From Phoebastria nigripes (taxonomy: Eukaryota > Chordata > Aves > Procellariiformes > Diomedeidae): a stretch of DNA of 64,000 bases. The notes beneath the pieces are model-generated. The model ran no database searches, had not been told where the DNA came from, and saw only the letters and a list, made by a program, of their open reading frames with translations. This document shows positions 53,921-64,000 of the stretch, piece after piece; the stretch's first letter is position 1; the number at the start of each line of letters is the position of its first letter. The stretch spans positions 3,936,391-4,000,390 of the forward strand of contig JAYKAV010000112.1 in assembly GCA_035582835.1 (NCBI GenBank), given 5' to 3'. The translations under genes were made by a program, and so were the position numbers.

Positions 53921-54224
53921 CACTGTGTGTCTTTCTGGTTGTGCACCTTGTGCAGAGGTGCGAGCTGCTACATCCGCAAAAGAACAGAGACAGTCTGTAT
54001 TCATGACTGCTGAGAACCAGGGATAAAAGTCTGTCCTAGAAGAAGGTGGAAATGGGAAGAAACCTGGTGAAGGCCAACCGAAGGTAGCAGAAAGAACTGG
54101 GACGTCAGTGTGCACCTACACATCAACATGAGTTAATTTACTTCACTGTAACACTCAGGTATCCAGCCCCCTATTCAATAACACATACATTTTAGTTTAC
54201 TAAAAGCTTTTGCTCGTATCGCTC

Positions 54225-54435
54225 TCCCTTCTTTCTCATTTCCAGTGTTTGACCTCCAGTTTTCTCTTCCACTGCTCTGAGTTTTGTACCTCTTTCTGAA
54301 AATTTGGCATTTGCAGTTCCTCTTCCCCCTTCTTAGCTGTATCCCTCTCATTGTCTTCCTCCTCTTTTGGCACAGCACTTGCTGTTCCCTTCCTCTCATC
54401 TCCTCCTTTCTCTCCTGCCTCCTTTTCCACACAAA
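54225..54435 (-). other. Pyrimidine-rich tract (purine-rich on minus strand)
   Basis: C/T-rich on the plus strand for about 200 bases. Two different minus-strand frames are open across it (54236-54583 and 54175-54432), both Lys/Glu/Arg-rich. This is expected from purine bias and argues against either being a gene. Confidence 0.6.
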
Positions 54436-54759
54436 TGATTTCTCTAACTAGAGGGGCCTCTGCTTCTTGAACACAATCATTTATCAGTGGTAACCAGTCA
54501 TTTCTACTTCTAAAAATGGCTCTGGGAACCAATATCTGCTGTGGGGTAGCCTTAGCATATAGTAACAATTTAAAGATAAGCATTATAAATATACTGTATC
54601 TAGTAGCGCAGTTTCAGAAGGTTGTACTAAGAACTCTTATTAGGCAAGGAACTTTACACACCTAACCAGATTCTGAAGTCTGCTGTATCTAATACAGCAC
54701 ACTATATAACACAGTATGCAGTCTCAAACCAAAACCATAAATACATTGGGGTGTATCCC

Positions 54760-54808
54760 TGAACCCATATTCTGGGTTCAGAGATACCCCTATTCTGGGT
54801 TCAGAGAT
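54760..54808. repeat. Hairpin embedded in a short tandem repeat
   Basis: tgaaccca (54760-54767) and tgggttca (54773-54780) form a perfect 8-bp stem with loop tattc. The 18-mer tattctgggttcagagat occurs exactly at 54768-54785 and 54791-54808, a 23-base period. Confidence 0.85.
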
Positions 54809-57800
54809 CTTACAGGATTTTAATCCAATGAAGGAGAAGAAAGGAAAGTAAAGAACATTCCTCATGAATAAAATAGCATCTAACTAGAAAAACCACTTTG
54901 GAGGACGGCTTATGTTTTACATATTGCTAAATATCAGCAAAAATAAATGTGTTCATTTCTCAAAAATACCTCCAGATGGCATTAAAACCCTTCTTCTTTC
55001 GGTCTTTATTGCGATATTATTTTTAAAAATGGTAATTATTGGAATAATTCTATTAACCATTCCCAACAATCATACTATCAGAAGGCATAAGGCTGCTAAT
55101 GCTTAATTCATTTAATAAGTTTGGCTAAATATGCTCACATACTGTAATTACATTCCACAACACAATCTGCAGGACAAGCCATTTCTTACACCATGTCAAA
55201 TATTTTTCTAGATTCATTTCCAGAAGATTTTTAATGTGTATTTGCAGCAGAAATCAAAACATCCCACAATAAATCACTGTTATTGTACCTCCTTCTGTGA
55301 CTACTTTTGGCCATGTAACAAATGGTGACATCTTGTGAGATTTACATGATATAATGCTCTGAATTTAAATAACAGGAATCAGAAAACATAAATTATGGGC
55401 AAGATGCACTCTAAAATTCACATGACTGACTGTTACAAGAACTTCCCTCCCTCAAATGGGATTAAAAAGGTGAATGGTTTTGCAGAAATTCATAATGCTC
55501 CTGCCTGGTAGTTATAAAAGGAATTCACTTATCTAGCTCAGTTTGGGAGACTGATGCTATTTATTTATTTTTTTTAACTTGCAGCCCATCTATTTCATAG
55601 ACTGGTTTATGTTGGCAAAACAATTCAGTCCTTTGTATACTAGAGTTAAAAATGCTAAAAGCTTCTGTTGTTGCACCACAGTGAAGGTGAACACTGATAT
55701 ATTACAAGTGCCTGTTCCTATCTATTTCTTGACTTCTTTTGTTAATTCAAAAACATCAACAAAATCGTGAGAGACCAGAGATAGCTGTAATTGGATTTCA
55801 AGTAATTCAGAGGTGAAGCTGCAGATTGCAGCCTTTTAAAATTACATCAGTACATCAAAGGCATATGTGACATGATGTTTTTTAGCAAGTGTGACAAACT
55901 CCGGCAGCATTAAGGTAATGTTGAAGTCAGGTTGTAAAGGCCAGCCTCGCACACCCACAAAAATCATCTCCTATCTATTCAGTCTCATGTGGAGCCATTT
56001 CACTTGCAAAGATCTCTGACTTACCAGCATGCAAAAATTCTAGGAATAATTAATGTTTAGTCATTATCTAAAAAGCCTTTTTAAGAAAAGCATCAGTGAA
56101 AGAGCTTCATCTTAATGAAAACAAACAAATTCTATTTTGCCCAACAAATCTGATAAAAACACAGCTGCCTTCTCCGATCTTAAACGCAAAAGTGACTTAC
56201 GATGTATGGGTTGCGCTTTTCTCTGGACTCTTTGGCTCTACATCACTTTTCCCTTTAAAAGAGAAGAAGAAAATGACATCAGAAATGGGTCAATATGGAA
56301 ACTGCTCAGATGTGACACATCAATGCTTTATTCATTGCTAACACTGACCACTCTTGCCACATGTGCAGACGGCCTCCGAGGCAATCACAGGGCTGCAGGG
56401 GCACTGCTGGAGCATTTGCAAGCAGGGAGTCAACCCTGACTTGACTTTTCTTGTCACTGGCACGTGTACTCTGGAAATGCCAGGCAAGGGAACTCCACAA
56501 TGAGAGGCTGCTTAGAGGACACAAGCTTTACCAGGGATAGCAGACCTTGGAGCCATGGAAAGNATTTCTGTAGGGCCCTACAGCTCTGCTATTGACAGTG
56601 CACCCCATCCAACATGCACATGCTCCAAAACCCTGCTCCAGGAACAGGAATTATTTCTTACAAAGCAAAACAGCATCAGCAGGAGCTAGTAAGGCAGTGA
56701 TTAGGACACAATTCTGCCAATGGATGTTTTGGGTCACATTCATTTTGACAGATTAAGCATCTGATCTTCAGCTCCAGTAAGTGGGGGCTGGGGGAGCTCT
56801 CTTTGTGATGTATATTTTGGCTTAGGCACACAACCCCAGGAGAAGTCAGGTACCCAAATGCTTGAGAAGTACCAGAGGGCCAAGGGATGCCTCTTCACAT
56901 TTCCTTATGACTCCCATGGGTCCTGGCATAGCATGTTGGCTTGTGATGATCCCCTTCTTGGGTCCAAAATCATATATGTGCCCAACATAACTTAGTTACA
57001 TAGCACAGACACCAGGGAAGCAGGCTGCTAGCTGATGGGGAGGGTCGTACTGCTTCTGCTAAGTCAGGCCAAGTCCTTCTCCCTCCTTTCTCCCCCTGCT
57101 CCCCCAAAAGTAAGGCTGATGTTGTTTGCTGTAATTATTGCTCTCTTGAGTAATCAGAGGGAGTTACACTTCAGTGTAAGATTTTTGTTTAGCTCTACCA
57201 TGGATGTACAGGGTATGCTGCTCCACTTGAATCACCTTGAACTTGAATTCTGGACCTAGCGACTGTGCAGCTGCTGCTCCTCTTGTGTGTCGCTGGATGC
57301 TAATAGCTGTCTACACATGAGTTTATGTTGCCTAGCAGACAAGGAGGCGCAGAGGTTGAGTGTGACTGGTTTACTGATGGATGTGTTTTTCTCCATTACC
57401 TTTTAATAAGCTTCGTTAAACCAAAATCCACCTGTGCCTTCTGAAAAAAATGTGAGAAGTGCTTATTTTGGTCAGGCTGTTTCGGTGTTGTCTGATTTTC
57501 TGCTCATTGACTTGAGTTGAGTGGGTTTTGGATCAGCCCCCAACCTATTCCATGCACATGAGCATTACGTATCATCCNTTTGCTGCTGCCAAAGTCCTCA
57601 CCCTCAGTTGCCATACAGCATTGGGGTGCTGGCAATGGCTGTAAGGGGCTGTGCTGGTTTTGACTAGGATAGAGTTAATTTTCTTCACAGTAGCTAGTAT
57701 GGGGCTATGTTTTGGATTTGTGCTNGAAACAGTGTTGATAATACAGGATATTGTCGTTACTGATGAGCAGTGCTTACACAGAGTCAAGGCCTTTTCTGCT

Positions 57801-57907
57801 TCTCACCCCACCCCACCAGCGAGTGGGCTGGGGGTGCACAAGGAGTTGGGAGGGGACACAGCCGGGACAGCTGACCCCAACTGACCAAAGGGATGTTCCA
57901 TACCATA

Positions 57908-57930
57908 TGACNTCACGCTCAGCATATAAA
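57908..57930 (+). promoter_or_regulatory. LTR core promoter: CRE-like site plus TATA box
   Basis: Inside the LTR, TGACNTCA (57908-57915) fits the palindromic CREB/ATF site TGACGTCA, with the G of the CpG recorded as N. Ten bases on lies TATAAA at 57925-57930. This spacing is typical of retroviral U3 promoters, so transcription would start around 57955-57960 on the plus strand. Whether it is active is unknown. Confidence 0.6.
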
Positions 57931-58177
57931 GCTGGGGGAAGAAGAAGGAAAGGGGGGACGTTCAGAGTGATGGTGTTTGTCTTCCCAAGTAATGGTTACG
58001 TGTGATGGAGCCCTGCTTTCCTGGAGATGGCTGAACACCTGCCTGCCCATGGGAAGTAGTGAATGAATTCCTTGTTTTGCTTTGCTTGCGTGCGCGGCTT
58101 TTGCTTTCCCTGTTAAACTGTCTTTATCTCAACCCACGAGTTTTCTCACTTTTACCCTTCTGATTCTCTCCCCCACC

Positions 58178-58191
58178 CCACCAGGGGGAGT
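58178..58191 (+). promoter_or_regulatory. CTCF-like core motif inside the LTR
   Basis: CCACCAGGGGGAGT matches the CTCF core CCACCAGGGGGCGC at 12 of 14 positions. It lies in the last 65 bases of the LTR. This is a motif match only; binding is inferred. Confidence 0.4.
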
Positions 58192-59638
58192 GAGCGAGCG
58201 GCTGGGTGGTGCTGAGTTGCTGGCTGGGGTTAAACCATGACAAGGGCACCTCTGGAAAACTTGCTGTTGCCTTCAGAAAAGGCAGGGTTTTGCTACCAAT
58301 GTCCTTCCACTGCTGTACAGAAGNAAGCTGAAGGACTTACTCTAGCCAGCGACCTTCTGGAAGTGGATGTCTTGCAGAAGAGGTTCTAGGTATTGCGAAC
58401 ACCTTGCCGTCGTGCTTTTAGATCTCATCCTCCTCTGTGGAAGTGTTTGTGTCTACCCAACTTAGGTGCCTAAAGTTTAGTGAACAGGATGGGAGAAGCC
58501 CTGGATGACTTAGAAAACACCAATGCCTCTCTGTGGACCTCTAGGGAACCTAAGCACTTACTGTAGCAGGACAGCTAAAGGCACCTAAAATTTAGGCACA
58601 AGCTGGGCATCCACACAGGATGGAATACATCCACTCTGTAATCTCTAGGGCACTTTTCACTTTTAGCAGAGACCTCAGAAAGTGTATCCAGATGATGAAT
58701 TTGCTGGCTAGAAAGCTGTTGCGACAGTATACGTTTGTCAGCCTTAGGGTTCCTGGAGTCCTGGAGCTCATCTGCATTATGGTAATTTGGAACAAGAAAC
58801 CAACAGTAACAGTTGGCATATATTCAAAGATTTTATATTTGTAACTTAGGCTTTTTATAAGTGATGAATTATTACCATGAACGCTGGTTTGTTTGAGTGT
58901 GAGGGGGAATATGGATTCCTGAGTGCTTTGCCAGCAGAGTTCACATCAGTTCTACTTTCAGCAATGTATGTTAATGCAGCAACAAGGGAAACAGCATAAG
59001 TACTGTGAGGAGGGAGAAAAGGGAATCTCTGTGATTTAGCCAAACTGGATATTAATGAATTACCCTACAGTAAGCATTTGCAGCTGCTTTTATGCTAATC
59101 GTCACTTAACATACTTCTGTGTGGAGGGGGAGGACGAAGCTTGTACAGATGGTAAAAACGTATCAGTCCAGCCTATCAGAGTAGAAAATCTGGCCATTAA
59201 TGCTTATCAGTTCTTACCAAGTTTGTTCTCACTTGACTGAATCATAGAAATTTAAAAAATGTGTATAGACTAAGCATAGTTGAATGTCACAGATACAGTA
59301 CAGAGAAGATTTTTGGATAAGCATATGTAAAAGGGAATTATCTGTCAGAACAACTTGTTTTTTTCACACTCACTCTTGGCCAGACTAATACTTGTTTTCC
59401 ATTTTCCATGTAACGTGCCAGATGCATGCAGGTACCATTGTGGGAGGCTGGCATTTGCTGAACTGCTAAATTCTCTCTAGCTCTGGCTTCTTCTTATGGG
59501 CAAATTTGTGTTTGTCCTTTGTTTTTCTTAGTCTTTTAGGAATTGACAGAGAGTACGCTACCTACCTTGCCTCTTACAGGACTGCTGTTAGCACACTTTA
59601 TTTCAGGTGCTAAGCACTGTGTATGTCTTCTGAAACGG

Positions 59639-59690
59639 GTGTGGATGTGTGTGTCTGTGTCCGTGTGTTGGTGTGTGTATGCATATGCAT
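59639..59690 (+). repeat. Degenerate (GT)n tract ending in a 12-bp palindrome
   Basis: Interrupted GT repeats (gtgtgtgtctgtgtccgtgt) run to about 59678. ATGCATATGCAT (59679-59690), an exact palindrome, follows. Confidence 0.8.
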
Positions 59691-59894
59691 GCCTCCAGAA
59701 ACACACGGTGGAAACCATCAGTCCTCAGATCCTTAGCCACAGAGCTGGGAGTTCTTTGCTAGTTTCTACCTCATCTCACATGATTCCCTTTAGGGGATTG
59801 TACCTTTTTAGGTACAACCAGATGAGATGTGTCCAGACTTCTCCCATTTCAAAATAAATTTCAAATGAACTTTTGTAGGATTTCCCCCTTGAAT

Positions 59895-60065
59895 AGTGGG
59901 TGGCCAGAGAAGGAGTTCTCTCCCCTGAGTTGGAATTTGAGTGAATCACTCAACTTAACCAGGCCAAGTTTCCCTTTCTGGATAACAGGGATAAATAATA
60001 TTTATTGTGACAGAGCAGTATAAGTTCAGCCATTATGGGTTTTTAAATGCTTTGATTTCCTTGTG
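59895..60065 (+). repeat. MIR fragment, plus strand
   Basis: Segments in order: tgaatcactcaacttaacca, ggccaagtttccctttctgg, ataacagggataaataatat, then tttttaaatgctttgatttc. They parallel the MIR sequence (aagtcacttaacctctct...cagtttccccatctgtaaa...ggataataat...taaatgctttgagatcc). Confidence 0.6.
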
Positions 60066-63000
60066 GGGGAAGGATGAGAGAAATGCAAATGTTATCCATG
60101 AGAAAGACAATGTTTGCAGCTAGAGTAAAACCATTGCAAATGACAGGCTCAAGAGCCACTCCAAAGAAGGACATGGTGCAATGGGAAATAACAGCTAATT
60201 GGGACTCTGAAGATGTGCGTTTGGATAACACAGTACATAGCCCATTAGATTTCTTTCCCACATAGAGTCATTTGCTAGCATTTCCTCACATCCAAATCCT
60301 TTTTTTCCCGAATTTCCTTTGAGTTAGACGTACAGGACTGGTAAAGTCTACGTCTCATTCTAACTGTGTCTTATTCGATGTCTTATTCCAGCACCTCAAC
60401 AGGAATCCTCATGGATACAGGTCTCAGAGGTAGTCAAATTCCCTCTGCAACATTAGGAAAAGTGTCTGGGTGTCTGACAGCGACCCTAACTTTTGCCACC
60501 AACGAAAAAAATGTTTCTGCATGGGTTCAGCTGTTCTTTGGTTTGGTTGCCATCAGCCAGGCAGTACCAAGTGCAGCTCCAGCCCAGCTGCAAATATATG
60601 CTGATTTTGCTGAGCAGGGTGAATGAGGGGATAAGAAGAAGCTGGAGGTACTGTGGTGTGGGAGGGCAAATGGGGGAATTGGAAGTAAAGTGAGGTCGGA
60701 GACCACTGGAGTAAGGAGCAGAGGAAAGTTGTAAGGAGGTAGGACCAATTTCCTAATCCACAGGAAAGCAGGTTTCATTAGATCTGCAGAACAACCTGTT
60801 TTATTCAAGTGTTGAAAGGAGGAAATACTCAAAATGAAACTATGACCAAAGCTGGCCAAACACTGTGGCCTCTGATGTCATCGCAAAGCCCTCAGCTCAG
60901 CTGGTGTGTTTGTCATGCTCGTGACTCTGCGTGTGTTTGCATAGCCCTCTCTACTATGGCCCTTTTGTGCTTCCTTCTCATTACTGTATTCATTATTTTC
61001 TGACAGAACCTCATCCCCTTTGCCTTTTACTATTTCCTTAGTGCTGGTACTCGCAGCAATATCAAACCGATGCCAGCAATTAAGTGACACCACTGCATGT
61101 TTCTTCACAACATTGTCTTCTGCATGCCGACCTTTCCCCAGCAAAGAGCCACACCATTTTAATAGCCTACATCTCCCAGCCTTGTCTCTCTGGATGTCTT
61201 CTCCCTCACGCAGTGGGCGACCAGCCACTTTCAAAGCCCTACCTACCAGCTCAGGGCATTTTTCATCTTCAGTCACAGCCCTGTAATTTGCAAACAGGGC
61301 TCTGTGCTGGCCGATAGGTCAGGAAGCTAGCAAAATAGTTCTTTTGGTTGAGATGATTTTATGTTGAGAGCAGGATAGGATCATGCATTTTTAATATGCA
61401 AGACAACATTAACAACAGTCAGAGGTGTCAGGGGAGAGGATTAATATTTTGTTTCGCAGAACAATTCAATCTTTCCTTTCAATACAGCTGCTAAGTTTTT
61501 TACCATAACTAAATGTAATTAAAGTGCTGCTGATCTGCACCATGATTTGTAAATTGGAGTCCACTGAAAAGCCCCAACCAGGAGCCACACAAGCACACAT
61601 CACTCCCCTGCCCACACTGCTAGCCAAAAAGACCCACGGCCATATGGTCTTTGAGACATTATCTGGTGTTAGTTTGGCAGGATTTATGCAGCTTATTACT
61701 GTGCAATAGCCACAAAATATACCATTGCCTATGGAAGATAAATGATAACAAGTCTTCCCGCAGAATTTTCTGGCAGTCTAGATCTGGCCGTGCAAGTAGG
61801 TCGGCTCTTTTCTGGCTTTCTAAAAAAGCCACTCTTTTGCCCTTTCAGTCTTTCTCACCTACATAATCAGATGGCCGTAACAAAATGAATCCTTTTTGTT
61901 CTTCCCAGTCCACCAAAAGAGCTGACATTTTGATGGTCACTCTTCAGTTCAGTTCTCCACATTTGCCCATAGCCGAGTTCTGCCTGCTGAGGCGCTGCGC
62001 TGTCCCAGTCTGCTACTGGTTCCTCACACTATCAGTCACTTGTTTTTCATAGTCATTGTCATCCCCTCCACCCAATGCAGCCAGAAAATGAGTTGGTACT
62101 TACTTGTATTGCTGTGTCCTGTAGATCCCTGTTGTGTCTCCTACAGTAATAATAGAAAAAAGGTACGGTGTGTTATTTTTACAGCGATTTTTAGCTGCAA
62201 TACTTGCTTGAACATTACCTTAACAATACAAACAGCATTGTTAATTGTTCATTCAGTTTCAAAGTAATTTTCAATTACAAGAATAAATCCAATATTTCTT
62301 TGAAAATCCATTAATTCTAAGGCTTGTAAACTTATTTCACAACAACCCTTTAATGGTGCAATTCCTTGTATAGCTATTACGACTCTCCTGCTCACTATTC
62401 ATTTATTGATCAGCCAAAACTCGTCTATTATCTTCTACAAGTTTAGATGAGAAGACAGAAGGAAGACCAATATTGTTTCATGGACCATTGGATTCCTGAG
62501 GTAGTAGCACAGCTGGTCTTTCCTTTTCACATGTTGATATTGACAGCACTGGAGAATGGAAATACAGACTTTAGTTCTGGGTCCCTGAGATTACAAGGTC
62601 AACCTTGTATCACAACCGCAATATCTATGAATTCGGTGCAATAAATCAGACAGTTTTTTCCTCACATGCAAATGTTCACAGATTTTACTCACAGAATTTG
62701 TTTGCGTTCATAAAAATATAAAAGAAGCCTATAAATAGAAGGGAAATACAAATATAAACTATGACAAAAAGATACTTAAATTAAGGGAAAAAAAGAACAC
62801 TTTGCTATGGATGACAGCAGGAAAGGTATCCTGTATGTAACTCTGTGTCTGAATAACCCAGACATGCACAGGAATACCACCTCGTATACATGCTGCAGTT
62901 GCAAATGCAGTAAAAACTGCTCGGAGAGGCCAGGCACCCACAGCAACACACGTGGTCATTTTCGGCGAGGAATCGGGCGCTGGACCAGATCCCTGGTCCG

Positions 63001-64000
63001 CAGAGGCTGAGCAATGAGCCAAATGCACAGCTCATCAAGAAAGGAACTGCAAGTCCCCAGAGAGCTCACGGATGCTCCGACTCGGCCGAGCTGAGATTTT
63101 GCTGCTGAGTCACTCAGAAGCACGCCTCAGGGGTTCAGGGCCCCAAGAGTTTCTTGGCGGCTCTAAATGGAGGTTGGCTGGACCACAGGCAGTGGGGTCT
63201 CGAGGGCTTGGCTAGTCAAATCCCCTCATCTGCACCATTTGCTCTGGAGCTCTCCAGACTGCATGGCTTTGATCTGTAATTTTTATGCGATAATACACAT
63301 CTGCAATTCACTGCCATCCTANGCACCTGAAATGCGAGACATCGAATTTTTGGGCAGACCCTAAGAGATTCTACCTCCAACTGCAGTGAGAAAAGATCTG
63401 TACCGTGTTTCACATGCTGACAATAATTTCTCAATAATTCGAAATTGTCTACTTTTGACAAATTGCCTCAGCTTTTTGTGAATGCTTCTAATGAAGGGAT
63501 ATTAAAGCCTGTTTTTTTCTGNTGACTGCATATAATCTTAAGAAGTCAGGATCAGCTTGCAGTGGTGATGTAGTGACATGTACACTTGAATTTAAATGCT
63601 ATGCTAGTAGCCAACCAGGCTGCCAATAAAAGTAGGCTATTAGAGCATGTTCAGTTTCCAGAATAGTGAATTTATCTAGCAAAGTTTGGGGGAATACAAT
63701 CATTTTGATGGAAATACCCTCGGGTTTTTAAAAGTGTTTGAAACNGGTAAACAAGGATCTCTCTCACTCTTTTACATTTTCATCAACCTCAAGAAGAATG
63801 CACCCTCCCCTTTAACTGCCTAGCACAGTATCTTACCTCTGCTATTGGCTCTGCATAGTCTCAAATTTGACATCAGCAAAATGTATGAGCTATAACATTT
63901 TCACTTTTCCTTTTAACTGATTCTTTAAACGAAGTGTCTTGATTCTCAACAAATTATTCTTAATAATAAAGGCTAATACAAAAATCTCATAGCAAAACAG

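Larger units (their letters stand above)
57650..58242 (+). mobile_element. Solo LTR of an avian endogenous retrovirus
   Basis: This 593-bp unit begins TGTGCTGG and ends CATGACA, so it has the TG...CA ends of a retroviral LTR. I recognise the sequence as a highly repetitive LTR type seen across many bird genomes. It contains a TATA box (TATAAA, 57925-57930), a CRE-like site just upstream and a GTTAAA that looks like a decayed ATTAAA polyadenylation signal near 58112. A possible target duplication is GGGGC before and AGGGC after (4 of 5 match), which hints at a 5-bp class III/ERVL-type duplication but is not decisive. No gag, pol or env and no second LTR are present, so it is a solo LTR left by recombination. 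It is antisense to the AFF3 exon. Two Ns (57725 and 57912) lie inside it. Confidence 0.88.
25415..64000 (-). other. AFF3: AFF3 intron upstream of the exon (partial, may hide short exons)
   Basis: This stretch lies between the acceptor at 25415 and the right edge. In other AFF genes the preceding coding exons are short (tens of bases), so one could be missed by eye. I searched the minus strand for the expected AFF3 segments (around CVEEIIREMT, FPFPNKDSQ and SPDSGTSNTS) and found no convincing match. Contents are an L2-like scrap (27.9 kb), microsatellites, nested inverted repeats (33.6 kb), a GC/CpG cluster (40.7 kb), MIR remnants, CpG-rich blocks (47.8 and 53.6 kb), purine-rich tracts (43.8 and 54.3 kb) and a solo LTR (57.6 kb). 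Long parts, such as 28.0-31.0, 38.0-39.7, 42.4-43.4, 46.2-47.5, 55.0-56.7 and 62.0-64.0 kb, show nothing beyond unique AT-rich DNA. Confidence 0.7.

Noticed and set aside
53492..54013. 173-codon plus-strand frame and a 132-codon minus-strand frame in the same place
   Set aside because: Both strands are open because the DNA is GC/CpG-rich. The text is composition-driven and no family is recognisable.
54236..54583. 115-codon Lys/Glu-rich minus-strand frame
   Set aside because: A second frame of the same strand is also open and also charged, which points to purine bias rather than a gene.
59240..59262. aatcatagaaattt, resembling a reversed CR1 tail
   Set aside because: Only one ATCATAGAA-like unit, with no CR1 body next to it.

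Overview
The window looks like non-coding vertebrate nuclear DNA, most likely from a bird. It is AT-leaning with mostly depleted CpG, has no long open frame with convincing protein character, and carries scattered short interspersed repeats. One long terminal repeat (57650-58242) is of a type I recognise from bird genomes. It is eukaryotic intron-type sequence; there are no operons, CRISPR arrays, tRNA or rRNA genes that I can see. About 46 isolated single-base Ns are spread through it.

The single coding feature I can support is a 52-nt internal exon on the minus strand at 25414-25363. It has a clean AG acceptor and a GTAAGA donor and encodes MLEDDLKLSSDEEENDQ. This is the highly conserved acidic/serine motif of the AF4/FMR2 family, and its spelling best matches AFF3 (LAF4). 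AFF3 spans hundreds of kilobases in mammals, with very long introns, so the window reads as two large partial introns of an AFF3 orthologue transcribed right to left. Lower coordinates are downstream (towards the serine-rich exon) and higher coordinates are upstream (towards the N-terminal exons). I could not find the neighbouring exons in the window.

Layout. 1-25362: downstream intron, with simple repeats, members of an old short palindromic repeat group (10.0, 15.6 and 17.9 kb) and a MIR-type SINE (17.1 kb). 25363-25414: the exon. 25415-64000: upstream intron, with an L2-like LINE scrap (27.9 kb), several degraded MIR copies (39.7, 41.8, 50.9, 51.1 and 59.9 kb), nested hairpins (33.6 kb) and a further palindromic repeat member (48.9 kb). 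It also holds an intronic CpG island (47.8-48.4 kb), a second CpG-rich block (53.6-53.9 kb), a GC/CpG cluster (40.7 kb) and the solo LTR at 57.6-58.2 kb, antisense to the host gene.

I found no previously undescribed system of genes. The most useful leads are the exon itself, the CpG islands as possible internal promoters of AFF3 or of an antisense transcript, the CTCF-like motif carried by the LTR, and the dispersed palindromic repeat group.
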